64,000 bases of DNA, taken from the NCBI GenBank assembly GCA_046328115.1, contig JAXLXE010000003.1:372001-436000 (forward strand), read 5' to 3'. A program made the position numbers and the translations under genes. This DNA is from JAXLXE01 sp046328115. Lineage in GTDB: Bacteria; Chloroflexota; UBA6077; JACCZL01. This document shows positions 50,528 to 59,026 of this stretch, one piece after another. Under the pieces are notes generated by a model. The model had not been told where the DNA came from. It worked only from the letters and a program-made list of their open reading frames with translations, and ran no database searches. Numbering within the stretch: position 1 is the stretch's first letter; each line of letters begins with the position of its first letter.

Positions 50528-52894
50528 CTATCTGCGCAGCGTCACGCTCAGCGACGCGCGGCGTGGCAGCCTGACCACCGTATACAGGTTCTCCTCACGC
50601 CACCAGCCAGGCTGGGAGCCGCCCGCGTCGTCCAGCCGCCGCAAGTCGCCTGCCCCTTCCACCGCAACGGCGCTGGGCGCCCCGTCCTGTCTGACCCGTA
50701 GCGTGTACGTGCGCCCCGAAGGCACCAGGCTGGTGTCGCCGCGTGGCCGCGCAATCGTCACCGCGACGCCGTCTGGGGCGGTCCGACACAAGATCGTCGT
50801 GATGGCGTGGCCGCCACGCTGGTAGGCGTTCGTCGTGCCATCGTCCTCATACAAGTCAAAGCTGGACTCGCGGCTCGGGTACACCAGTACGGTCACCTCT
50901 TCCAGCGGCCGCTCGCCGGTGTGCTGCATGGTGGGACCGGTCGGGATGATGGCGCCGGCCCGGACGAGCAAGGGCAGCCGATCCAGCGGCGCGTCAATCG
51001 CCACGCCCTTCGGTCCGTGGTGAGCCTGGCCCGTCCAGAAGTCGTACCACGTCCCCTCCGGCAGGTAGACCGGCCAGTTTCTGGCGCCCTCCCGCGTCAC
51101 AGGCGCCACCAGGAAGTCGTCGCCAAACGTGTACTGGCTGCCTAGCTCCCACACCCGCGGGTCGTCAGGATGGTTGAGCACCAGCGGCCGCATCAGCGGC
51201 AGGCCCTGGCTGTACGCCTGCCAGAACAGCGTGTACACGTACGGCAGCAGTCGGTAGCGCAGCTCCGCGTACTGGCGGCAAATGCCCTCCACCTCCACCC
51301 CGTGCGCCCACGGCACGTGCTCGCGCCAGACCCAGCCGTGGCTGCGGAACAGCGCGCAGAACGTGCCAAACTGGAACCAGCGGGCGTACAGCTCGCTGCT
51401 CTCCGCCGCGGGGTGGAAGAAGCCGCCGATGTCCGTGCCCCACAGCGGCACGCCAGACATGCCCGTGTTCAACCCCAGTGGGATCTGTGGCTCAAAGGTG
51501 GCAAACGCGTTGTTGATGTCGCCAGACCAGGTGCCTGAGCCGTACTGCTGCATCCCGGCCGCGCCGGAGCGGCAGAGCAGGATCACCCGCTGGTCCGGCC
51601 GGTCCCGCGCCTCGCCCTCGAAGAACGCCTTGTGGCGGAGTCGATCGTAGATGTTGTGCAGCAGACGGCCATCGCCGGCCTGGAGCTGCGCGCTGGCCGG
51701 CGCGCCCTCGCCACCGTCCAGCCACCAGCCACCGACGCCGATATCCACCAGGGGACGGTGCTGCTCCCACCACCAGACGCGCGCGTCTGGATTGGAGAAA
51801 TCGATGTACCGCTGGCCCTGCTGGTAGGTGAACGTCTTGCCCGCCACCGGCCGATTATCGGCATAGCCCGCGTTCACCAGGAACCCGCGCTCCTCCGCCT
51901 CCTTGAACTGGGGCGCATCCGGGTGGACCACTGGATACTCGTGGGTGATGACCTCAAAGTGCTGCCCGCGAAGCTCCGCCAGCAGCGCCGCCGGATCCGG
52001 GATCAGGTCCGGCTGCACGCTCACGTAGCCCACCATGGTGTTCCAGCCCAAGGCGTCGCCGTACGTGCTGAGCAGGATGATCGCGTCGCACGGGAAGCGC
52101 TTCTCCCGCAGCGTCCGGGGCAGTGCCCACAGCTCTTCCGTGTCAACGAAGTGGCGAGTAGACTGCATGAAGCCGGTGGCCCACTTCGGCGGCATCACCG
52201 GCCGACCCAGCAGCTCAGCCACCTCGTTCATCACGCCACGGATGTCCTCACCAACCAGCCAGTACCACTCCAGCCGGCCGCACTCGGCGGTGTAGGCGAT
52301 CTTGAGTCCGTCGTCCGATCGGCCCATGGAGAGCATGGCGTCCGCGGTGTTGTCGAAGAACATGCCGTAGCCGGCCGTGGACACCAGCAGCGGGATGCCC
52401 GTATCCGAGCCGGGACCGTGACCCACGTGGGAGTTCCAGAGCTGGCGGGTGCCGCCCAGGCGATCGAACTGCTGGCCGCCCTGGCCCAGGCCGTAGAAGT
52501 GCTGCTCGCCCTCGAACTCGAAGCGCGCCTGGATCCGACGCCGATTCTGCTCGTCCACCACCGTGTCCAGCGCCATGCCTCCGCCGCGGGGCTCGCGCAC
52601 GAGCACCCGGCCGTTACGCGACAGCGTGAGTCGGAGCGGATCGAGCTGAGCTGAGACCTCCCCCGCTGCCGTCCGCAGCACCACGGGCGGTCCGTCCGAG
52701 ACCTCCATGTGGGTCTCGGGCCACTCCCGGTCGATCACGTAGGTGGAGGCGGCGGGCGGATCGGCAGGCAGGCAACGGACGCGGATGATGCGCGGGGTGC
52801 AGGCGGTGATCTCTACGGTGACGTCGCCGGCAATGAAGCGGACCGAGGAATCGTCCTGGCTGGCGACGGCGCCAGTACCCAGGTATCTAAACAT
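50528..52894 (-). CDS. glycoside hydrolase family 31 enzyme (alpha-glucosidase/alpha-xylosidase type)
   Basis: A 788-residue retaining glycosidase acting on alpha-linked glucose, xylose or sulfoquinovose. The (beta/alpha)8 core has the nucleophile Asp393 in VGGWWLDGGEG and acid/base Asp459 in GTWSGDINNAF. Their separation of 66 residues equals that in E. coli YicI (416/482). The N-terminal beta domain (EQHFYGLGQGGQQFDRLG ... NTADAMLSMGR) and C-terminal beta domains (LLVRAGAIIPTGPTMQHT, LYEDDGTTNAYQRGG) are present. ATG 52894. No signal peptide, so intracellular. First of a three-gene minus-strand set with the oxidoreductase and the unknown 263-aa protein. Confidence 0.93.
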   Translation of the reverse strand: MFRYLGTGAVASQDDSSVRFIAGDVTVEITACTPRIIRVRCLPADPPAASTYVIDREWPETHMEVSDGPPVVLRTAAGEVSAQLDPLRLTLSRNGRVLVREPRGGGMALDTVVDEQNRRRIQARFEFEGEQHFYGLGQGGQQFDRLGGTRQLWNSHVGHGPGSDTGIPLLVSTAGYGMFFDNTADAMLSMGRSDDGLKIAYTAECGRLEWYWLVGEDIRGVMNEVAELLGRPVMPPKWATGFMQSTRHFVDTEELWALPRTLREKRFPCDAIILLSTYGDALGWNTMVGYVSVQPDLIPDPAALLAELRGQHFEVITHEYPVVHPDAPQFKEAEERGFLVNAGYADNRPVAGKTFTYQQGQRYIDFSNPDARVWWWEQHRPLVDIGVGGWWLDGGEGAPASAQLQAGDGRLLHNIYDRLRHKAFFEGEARDRPDQRVILLCRSGAAGMQQYGSGTWSGDINNAFATFEPQIPLGLNTGMSGVPLWGTDIGGFFHPAAESSELYARWFQFGTFCALFRSHGWVWREHVPWAHGVEVEGICRQYAELRYRLLPYVYTLFWQAYSQGLPLMRPLVLNHPDDPRVWELGSQYTFGDDFLVAPVTREGARNWPVYLPEGTWYDFWTGQAHHGPKGVAIDAPLDRLPLLVRAGAIIPTGPTMQHTGERPLEEVTVLVYPSRESSFDLYEDDGTTNAYQRGGHAITTILCRTAPDGVAVTIARPRGDTSLVPSGRTYTLRVRQDGAPSAVAVEGAGDLRRLDDAGGSQPGWWREENLYTVVRLPRRASLSVTLRR

Positions 52895-53076
52895 GGCGGA
52901 TATCCCCTCTCGTGCGTCCCGTACGGGGCAGGAGAGACTACCATGCGGCCGTGCCGGCGGTCAGGCGCGGGAATCCCGCGGGCCGCAGCAACTCCGCGGA
53001 CGCGCGGTCAGTAGGATACCCCGCTTTTTTTGGATAGTTTCCATACATTTTCTCATGGGTTCCAGCACGCTCCTGA

Positions 53077-53337
53077 ATGCGATTCGAGTATGACGAGCAG
53101 AAGAGCAAAACCAACGCGATCAAGCACGGCATCGACTTCGCCGCCGCGCAAGAACTCTGGGATGATGACGCGCTGATCGAGATCCCGGCCCGCACGCTGG
53201 ATCAGCCGCGGCACGTCGTCATTGGGCGGATAGCCGGCCGACACTGGTCCGCCGTCATCACCTACCTAGGCGAGGCCATCCGGATCATCTCGGTGCGCAG
53301 GTCGAGGCACGAAGAGGTCGCCATGTATGAGAGCTAA
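53077..53337 (+). CDS. brnT: BrnT-family ribonuclease toxin
   Basis: An 86-residue RelE-like toxin. The family motif FEYDEQKSKTNAIKHGIDFAAAQELWDD matches the BrnT start (FxxDxxKxxxNxxKHGIxFxxA), followed by RHVVIGRIAGRHWSAVITYLGEAIRIISVRRSRHEE with the catalytic basic region. Preceded by an unusually A/T-rich stretch (53025-53056) that probably holds its promoter and operator. Overlaps brnA by 11 bases. Confidence 0.92.
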   Translation: MRFEYDEQKSKTNAIKHGIDFAAAQELWDDDALIEIPARTLDQPRHVVIGRIAGRHWSAVITYLGEAIRIISVRRSRHEEVAMYES

Positions 53338-53569
53338 GTCGATGCGAGCGGCCGAGCTGGATCGGCGGTTCGACGAGGGTGAGGACATCACCGAGGCACT
53401 GGATCTGCAGCGGGCGCGACGCCCGGCGCAGGAGCAGCGACGGGTGAACGTGGACTTCCCGGCCTGGATGGTGACGTCTCTCGACCGCGAGGCCCGGCGG
53501 CTTGGCGTCACCCGCCAATCCATCATCAAAGTCTGGATCGCGGAAAGGCTGGCGCGCGAGGGCTCCTAG
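53327..53569 (+). CDS. brnA: BrnA-family antitoxin/repressor
   Basis: An 80-residue protein with a C-terminal ribbon-helix-helix (RRVNVDFPAWMVTSLDREARRLGVTRQSIIKVWIAERLAREG) that binds the operon promoter and neutralises BrnT. The N-terminal acidic segment (AELDRRFDEGEDITEALDL) contacts the toxin. Starts at 53327 within brnT; ATG 53342 is an alternative, beginning MRAAELD. Gene order toxin then antitoxin is normal for this family. Confidence 0.9.
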   Translation: MRAKSMRAAELDRRFDEGEDITEALDLQRARRPAQEQRRVNVDFPAWMVTSLDREARRLGVTRQSIIKVWIAERLAREGS

Positions 53570-53657
53570 CCTGTCGCGGGCTCGGACGCGGCGGCGCGCT
53601 CCAGGCGCTCGCCACCCAGGCGCAGCACTCCGCGGGGGCGCGCGCCGCCTGAGGCGT

Positions 53658-53685
53658 CCTGGGGAGCGGGCCTCCGCTCCCCAGG
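53658..53685 (-). terminator. terminator hairpin after the second solute-binding protein
   Basis: On the minus strand CCTGGGGAGCGG and CCGCTCCCCAGG form a perfect 12-bp stem with a 4-base AGGC loop, starting 7 bases after the stop codon of the gene at 53692. No T-tract follows; it may stabilise the mRNA end or act with Rho. Confidence 0.55.
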
Positions 53686-53691
53686 CTCTGG

Positions 53692-55911
53692 TCAGCTCTT
53701 GAAGAACAGCGTCGTGGGGTGGGACGAGCACGGTGTGCGCACGTGCTGACCGTTCATCTGGCGCGCGGGCACGTTGCCCATGTTGTTCTTGACGATGCGC
53801 ACACCCATCACCGCCGGCGACAGGCCCACAGTGCCGATGGTGTAGGTCTCCTCCGCCAGGATCTTCCAGATCTCCTGCGCCGTCTTGATGCGCTGCGCGT
53901 CGTCCTGGCCAGAGGCCGCCTTGAACATCTCCAGCGCCTTCAACATCTGAGGGTCTTCCGGCTTGGACCCCTGTTGACCGTTGGACGCGTACCACTTGGC
54001 GATGTTGGGGCCCATCATCGAGGCGAGCGGGCCAGGAAACACCGGCAGGACGTGCGTGGCGTTGAGGTACATGAGCTCGGTCCCGTCGTTGGCCCAGACG
54101 ATCATCTGGTGCTCGTTGGCCTCCGTTCGACGGGAAACCAGACCCCGCTCTTGCTCGACGACGTCGGCCTGGATGCCGATCTTGCGCCAGTGCTGGCCCA
54201 CCATCTCACCGATCTTAGGCCACGGCACGAACGCGCCACCGACGGTGACCACTTCGATGCGCAGGCGGCCCTTCCCATCAGTGCGCAGGCGGAAGCCCTC
54301 TGAGTCCTTCTTGTCCAGACCCGCTTTATCCAGCAGATCATTGGCCTGCTTGATGTCCAGCGTGGCCCACTTGGTCCGCCACTCGGGCCCGGGGCTCTGC
54401 GGCGCGTCCTCGGTTGGGACAACCGAGCCGGGTGTGCCCACGCCCAACCAGAACGTCTCATTGAGCTGGTCGCGATCGATGCCCAGCGCAAGCGCATGCC
54501 GGAAGTCGCGGTTGCGCAGCCACTTGGCGATCTCAGGATCCGCGTCAAAGCTCTGGTTGAAGTGGAACGCCGCGTCTGCCCCGTTGAGCGCCGGGTCTAG
54601 CCGGACCGTGTAGTTGCCCTTCTGCTGGTTCTCCAGGAAGATCGGTAGCTTCCCAAGGTCTGTGTGCCGCTCCTGCCAATCGAACTCGCCGGCGATCGCC
54701 CTGAGGTTGAGGACCTCCAGGTTCTCCGCGAGCGTCATCTGGATCTTGTCGATGTACGGGAGCTGATTCCCAGAGGGGTCCACCGCGTAGTAGTAAGGAT
54801 TACGCTCCAGCACCCACGTGGGGGTGTTGATGGGGGTGACCGTGCGCCACGGCCCCAGAGTGGGCAGCTCGGTATTCAACCGCCAGTTGATCTTGAACCG
54901 GAACAGGCTCACCCAGTTGTCGAACTTCCCATCCAGCGCCATCTTGTCCAGCTCTGCCTGGGGCACGTACTTGGGGTGGAACTTCTTGAGATAGTGGGCC
55001 GGCGCGTACGTGCCCCCCATGATGTCGCCGCGGGTGGCCTGGCTGGCGCCGAGCTGGGTGTTGCCACCGCCGAGCACCTCAAGAAACAACGGGTACGGCT
55101 CTGGGAACTTGAAGCGCACCGTGGTCTCGTCGACCTTCTCCATGGTGCCCGGTTTCCCGTTGACGGCGAACTCCGCGGTGGGCGTGGGCGTGAGGTCCTT
55201 GTTCTGGTAGATGTCGTTGAACCAGAACATGAAATCGTCCGCGGTGAACGGCGCACCGTCTGCCCACTTGTGGCCCTTGCGGAGTGAAAACGTGAACGTC
55301 CGCCCGCCGTCCGTCACCTCCCAGCTCTTGGCCAGGCACGGCCGCAGCTTGGTGCCCGTGTAGTCCCAGAACACCACCTTGTCGGTGGAGACGATCCGGT
55401 TGCCATTCTCGCCGTCTGCCGGGCCGGTGAAGCCGCGCCGCCAGGTCCCGCCGTACTTGCCGATCTCCTGGAGCGGCTTGACCACCATGGGCTCCAGCGG
55501 CACCCGCTGATCCACGGCCGGCAGCTTGCCGGCCTTCACCAGATCCGCGAGCATCGGCGCTTCCGCCAGCTTGTCCGGGCGCTTGGCCTCGGGGAGAACC
55601 TCCGGCCCCTCAAGCTTGCCGATGAGCTGCTTGCCAATCTTGGGCGGCTCAGCCTTCGCAGCGGCCGCGGGGGCGGGCTGCGCTGGCGCGGCAGCCGCGG
55701 GAGCCGGCTGCGCGGGCGCGGCGGCGGGAGCGCTCGTGGCGGGCGCGGCGGCAGCCGCCGGCTTGGGCGCCTCGGTGGGCCTGGCCTCCGTCTTCGTCGC
55801 CGGCGCCTGGGGGCTGCACGCCGCCAGGAGATGCACGCTCGCCGCGCTTAGGAACACGCCGCCGCTCATGCGCACAAGTGCGCGCCGCGAGAACCGCCTC
55901 CGTACGACCAT
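53692..55911 (-). CDS. family-5 extracellular solute-binding lipoprotein, orphan paralogue
   Basis: A 739-residue DppA/OppA-class protein similar along its whole length to that at 45431. Shared features are lipobox LLAAC after a Tat-like FSRRALVRMSGG signal, an Ala/Pro linker (repeated PAPAAAAPAQ), the module KQLIGKLEGPE, then QEIGKYGGTWRRGFTGPADGENGN, SLRKGHKWADGAPFTADDFMFWFNDIYQNKDL, LNLRAIAGEFDWQERHTDLG and NRDFRHALALGIDRDQLNETF. ATG 55911. No transporter subunits accompany it. Ligand unknown: peptides, oligosaccharides or nickel-type complexes are all used by this family. Confidence 0.9.
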   Translation of the reverse strand: MVVRRRFSRRALVRMSGGVFLSAASVHLLAACSPQAPATKTEARPTEAPKPAAAAAPATSAPAAAPAQPAPAAAAPAQPAPAAAAKAEPPKIGKQLIGKLEGPEVLPEAKRPDKLAEAPMLADLVKAGKLPAVDQRVPLEPMVVKPLQEIGKYGGTWRRGFTGPADGENGNRIVSTDKVVFWDYTGTKLRPCLAKSWEVTDGGRTFTFSLRKGHKWADGAPFTADDFMFWFNDIYQNKDLTPTPTAEFAVNGKPGTMEKVDETTVRFKFPEPYPLFLEVLGGGNTQLGASQATRGDIMGGTYAPAHYLKKFHPKYVPQAELDKMALDGKFDNWVSLFRFKINWRLNTELPTLGPWRTVTPINTPTWVLERNPYYYAVDPSGNQLPYIDKIQMTLAENLEVLNLRAIAGEFDWQERHTDLGKLPIFLENQQKGNYTVRLDPALNGADAAFHFNQSFDADPEIAKWLRNRDFRHALALGIDRDQLNETFWLGVGTPGSVVPTEDAPQSPGPEWRTKWATLDIKQANDLLDKAGLDKKDSEGFRLRTDGKGRLRIEVVTVGGAFVPWPKIGEMVGQHWRKIGIQADVVEQERGLVSRRTEANEHQMIVWANDGTELMYLNATHVLPVFPGPLASMMGPNIAKWYASNGQQGSKPEDPQMLKALEMFKAASGQDDAQRIKTAQEIWKILAEETYTIGTVGLSPAVMGVRIVKNNMGNVPARQMNGQHVRTPCSSHPTTLFFKS

Positions 55912-56056
55912 CCCAGCCTCCTCTTCGAGAACCAGCTCGACCCTGGCGGCCAGTATACGCGGGGCCCAGAAATCGTGCGTGGAGGGTCCGCCGATCCCAG
56001 AGGACGATGCGGCCGGGCGGCTGAAGCAGAGGGCCCCCGCGGCGTCCGGCTGCTAC

Positions 56057-56083
56057 AAGAAAACAGGGACGCCGCGGCGTCCC
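56057..56083 (-). terminator. Rho-independent terminator of the tRNA-Pro gene
   Basis: GGGACGCCGCGGCGTCCC (56066-56083) is a perfect palindrome forming a 7-9 bp stem, followed on the minus strand by TGTTTTCTT (56057-56065). It lies 14 bases beyond the CCA end of the tRNA. Confidence 0.8.
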
Positions 56084-56096
56084 CATCAGGCCGGTC

Positions 56097-56173
56097 TGGT
56101 CGGGGTGAGAGGACTTGAACCTCCGGCCTCTTCGTCCCGAACGAAGCGCGCTACCAGGCTGCGCTACACCCCG
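56097..56173 (-). tRNA. tRNA-Pro (anticodon CGG)
   Basis: Full cloverleaf: acceptor CGGGGTG/CACCCCG, D arm GCGC-AGCCTGGTA-GCGC, anticodon stem CTTCG/CGAAG with loop TTCGGGA (anticodon CGG), T arm GGAGG-TTCAAGT-CCTCT with one G.T pair. Discriminator A73 and a genomically encoded CCA (56097-56099) complete the 77 bases. CGG reads proline codon CCG, common in this GC-rich genome. Divergent from glyA. Confidence 0.95.
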
Positions 56174-56276
56174 GTCGCTGAGCGACCCACGCAGTATACC
56201 AGACCTTCAGAACGCCGCCCGAGTCCCGTCCAGGCGTCGCTATACTCTCGGTCACAACGCTCACGGAGGGCCGGCC

Positions 56277-57554
56277 ATGGCTGTCGCGACCACCGACCCC
56301 AGTAACCGGAACGGGCGCGCGCGGCAGAGCCTGTACGCCGACGACCGGGAGGTCTGGACCCTGCTCCGCCGCGACCGGCGGCGCCACAACGAGACACTCA
56401 ACTTCATTGCCAGCGAGAACTACGCCTCGCCGGCCGTCCTGGAGGCGCTGGCCTCCCACCTGAACGCCAAGTACGCGGAGGGTTACCCGCGTGGGCGCTA
56501 CTACCAGGGCACCGGCATCGTGGACGACATCGAGACGCTGGCCATCGAGCGCGCGAAGACACTGTTCGCCGCCGAGCACGCCAACGTCCAGCCGCACTCC
56601 GGCAGCACAGCGAACATGGCGGTCTATTACGCTCTCCTGGAGCTTGGCGACACCGTATTGGGCATGGACCTCAGCCACGGCGGCCACCTCACCCACGGCA
56701 GCCCGGTCAGCTTCTCCGGCAAGCAGTTCAAGTTCGTCTCTTACCAGGTGGATCCGACCACCGAGCGGATCGACTACGACCGGGTGGCCGCGCTGGCGCG
56801 CGAGCACCGGCCGAAGATGATCGTGGCCGGGGCGTCAGCTTACTCGAGAACGATCGACTTCGCCGCCTTCCGTCGGATCGCGGACGAGGTGGGCGCGTTG
56901 TTCATGGCGGACATGGCCCACATAGCCGGCCTGGTGGCGGCCGGAGCGCACCCCAGCCCGGTGCCCCATGCGGATGTGGTGACCACCACCACCCACAAGT
57001 CGCTCCGCGGCCCGCGGGGCGGGCTCATCCTCAGCCGCGCTCAGCACGGACGGGCGATCGATCGGGCGATCTTCCCGATGCTCCAGGGCGGTCCGATCCT
57101 GGGCGCCGTGGCCGCGCGGGCGGTCTGCTTCCACGAGGCCATGCAGCCGTCGTTCACGGCGTACGCCAAGCAGATCGTGAAGAACGCCGCCGCGCTGTCA
57201 GATGGCCTGCAGAAGGGCGGCCTCAAGCTGGTCTCCGGCGGGACGGACAACCACCTGATGGTGGTGAAGACGCTTGACCAGGGCTACTCTGGAGCAAAGC
57301 TGGCCGCCGCGCTGGAGCGGGCGGGGATCATCTCCAGCTACTCGACGATCCCCGGCGAGACGCGCTCACCGCGGCAGACCAGCGGCGTCCGCCTTGGCAC
57401 CCCCGCGCTCACCACCCGCGGCGCGGACGAGCGGCTGATGCGCCGCGTTGCCCAGCTCATCGTCTCAGTGGCAGAGTCCGTGGACAACGAGCAGCACCTG
57501 GAGGAGGTCCGCCAGGAGACCCGCGCGATCGCCGCGACACTCGAGACCGTGTAG
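56277..57554 (+). CDS. glyA: serine hydroxymethyltransferase
   Basis: PLP enzyme converting serine and tetrahydrofolate to glycine and methylene-THF, supplying the reductase at 21884. 425 aa from ATG 56277 with GGAGGG upstream. Motifs: LNFIASENYASPAVLEA, KYAEGYPRGRYYQG, VQPHSGSTANMAVY, GMDLSHGGHLTHGS, ADMAHIAGLVAAG, and the PLP lysine Lys241 in TTTTHKSLRGPRGGLIL. ISSYSTIPGETRSPRQTSGVRLGTPALTTRG is the C-terminal signature. A -10-like TATACT is at 56241-56246. Confidence 0.97.
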   Translation: MAVATTDPSNRNGRARQSLYADDREVWTLLRRDRRRHNETLNFIASENYASPAVLEALASHLNAKYAEGYPRGRYYQGTGIVDDIETLAIERAKTLFAAEHANVQPHSGSTANMAVYYALLELGDTVLGMDLSHGGHLTHGSPVSFSGKQFKFVSYQVDPTTERIDYDRVAALAREHRPKMIVAGASAYSRTIDFAAFRRIADEVGALFMADMAHIAGLVAAGAHPSPVPHADVVTTTTHKSLRGPRGGLILSRAQHGRAIDRAIFPMLQGGPILGAVAARAVCFHEAMQPSFTAYAKQIVKNAAALSDGLQKGGLKLVSGGTDNHLMVVKTLDQGYSGAKLAAALERAGIISSYSTIPGETRSPRQTSGVRLGTPALTTRGADERLMRRVAQLIVSVAESVDNEQHLEEVRQETRAIAATLETV

Positions 57555-57631
57555 AAATCCCGCCATCAGAGTCCGTCTACCGATTGCGGCGGTCGTGCCG
57601 CGAAGCCCGCGACGCGTGGCACAATGCAACC

Positions 57632-57862
57632 ATGCATCGCACCACCATTGTCGCCCCGGAAGAGCTCATCGATCGGCTACGGGATCAGGCGGAGAGCCGC
57701 GGCGTCTCGCTCGCCACGGTGATTCGCGAGGCGCTGGAAGCGAAGGCAGCGGCGTTTCGGCCTAAGCCGCTGTCCGTGGGCATGTTCGATTCCGGTCACA
57801 CGGACAGGAGCGTGCTTTCCGCGGACACGCCGCTCGATCACCCGGCGTGGCGCTCGTCCTAG
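57632..57862 (+). CDS. ribbon-helix-helix antitoxin (VapB-like)
   Basis: A 76-residue CopG-type protein: MHRTTIVAPEELIDRLRDQAESRGVSLATVIREALEAKA is the RHH DNA-binding fold, and the C-terminal tail (DSGHTDRSVLSADTPLDHPAWRSS) would wrap the PIN toxin. It overlaps the toxin start by 16 bases. Intact. ATG 57632. Confidence 0.8.
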   Translation: MHRTTIVAPEELIDRLRDQAESRGVSLATVIREALEAKAAAFRPKPLSVGMFDSGHTDRSVLSADTPLDHPAWRSS

Positions 57863-58262
57863 ACACCGGTCCGATCTTCGCGGCGCTCGACGTTCGTGAC
57901 GCGCACCACGCCGCATGCCGCAGGCTGATTCTCGAGACGGCGGAGTCACTGGTCATCCCAGCCCCTGTGCTCCCAGAGGTGGACTACTGGCTATCGAAGC
58001 GAGTGCACGCTCACGCGTTCTCGAGTCTGCTGCATGACATCCGGCGCGGCGCATTTCGAGTCGAAGCGCTGGTCGACGGGGACTACGCGCGCGTCCAGCG
58101 GATGGTTGAGGACTACGCCGACCTGGGGATAGGCTTCGTTGATGCCTCGGGCGTCAGCATTGCCGAGAGGCTGGGGGGCCCAAGCTCGCGACGCTGGATC
58201 GGCGGCACTTCAGCGTGGTCCGCCCACGCCACGTAACCGCGCTGCACCTGCTGCCGGACTGA
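57847..58262 (+). pseudogene. VapC-like PIN-domain toxin, frameshifted
   Basis: From GTG 57847 the PIN fold is clear: VLDTGPIFAALDVRDAHH (Asp6), VLPEVDYWLS (Glu44), LGIGFVDASGVSIAERLG (Asp99). At the run of six G (58173-58178) the frame slips: the open frame goes on as GGPSSRRW to a stop at 58236. Adding one base restores KLATLDRRHFSVVRPRHVTALHLLPD, ending at TGA 58260-58262, with the fourth conserved Asp and the family's usual end (138 aa). So one base is missing in the homopolymer. Either a genuine inactivating mutation, a sequencing error, or slippage. Antitoxin is intact. Confidence 0.82.
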
Positions 58263-58345
58263 CATGAGGCCGCGTCACCGCTCGCCCGGACGCAAAGCGC
58301 TCCAATACAGGTGCACGGACCAGCCGGCAGAGGTGCGCCGACGGT

Positions 58346-58969
58346 TCAGCCCTGGCGGTTGTGCCCCAATACGCTGGCGAGGTCGCCGGCCAGCATGCTG
58401 GCCACGTGAAGCCTGAGCCCAGGGAACTGGTCGCTCTCGATCACGCCGTCCGCGTCCGGCGACACGGGCGCGTACTGCCCATCCGTCAGCCTGAACCAGT
58501 CGATGGCGCCGTCCAGCACGCGCCAGACCACGTACTCGCGCACGCCGTTGCGGCGGTACGCCTCTTTCTTCTCGTGCAGGTCGTACGCAACGGAGCTTGC
58601 CGCGATCTCCACCACAAGCTGCGGTGCGCCCTCCAGGTAGCCGTCCGCGGTCAGCCGCGGGCCGCCGGGCGCGCGGCGCCACAGGAACGCGTCCGGCTGG
58701 ACCTCATTTCGATCGTCCAGGATCACGGTGGCGTTGTCGGCCAGATGCGCATCCCGCGCACCGGCCACGTACTGGGCCAGCCATCCGATGACGAACCCGT
58801 GGGGCTCCCCATGTCGATCGACACGAACCGGTGATGCCAAGTACACGACCCCCTCAACAAGCTCGGCCTTCCTGATGTCCGGTCGGGCGCTGTAGCGGCG
58901 GTGGAACTCGGCCTGGCTCAGGTGGTCGCCAGACTCCAGGGAGGCGGGACTCTCGATGCGTGCTACCAC
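58346..58969 (-). CDS. Uma2-family (DUF820) protein, full length, divergent
   Basis: A 207-residue Uma2 protein: PDIRKAELVEGVVYLASPVRVDRHGEPHG, NEVQPDAFLWRR (Asp), APQLVVEIAASSVAYDLHEKKEAYRRNGVREYVVWRVLDGAIDWFRL (Glu, Lys), GVIESDQFPGLRLHVASML. It lacks the MAIELPRY start of the tandem pair at 24-25 kb and belongs to another subgroup. GTG 58969 with GGAG 8 bases upstream. It follows another Uma2 gene (59027-59605) by 57 bases on the same strand. Confidence 0.85.
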   Translation of the reverse strand: MVARIESPASLESGDHLSQAEFHRRYSARPDIRKAELVEGVVYLASPVRVDRHGEPHGFVIGWLAQYVAGARDAHLADNATVILDDRNEVQPDAFLWRRAPGGPRLTADGYLEGAPQLVVEIAASSVAYDLHEKKEAYRRNGVREYVVWRVLDGAIDWFRLTDGQYAPVSPDADGVIESDQFPGLRLHVASMLAGDLASVLGHNRQG

Positions 58970-59026
58970 GGCCGCGTCTCCAGCGGGCGTTGCGTTGCCT
59001 CGATGCTAACCAGGTCGGCCGTCACT

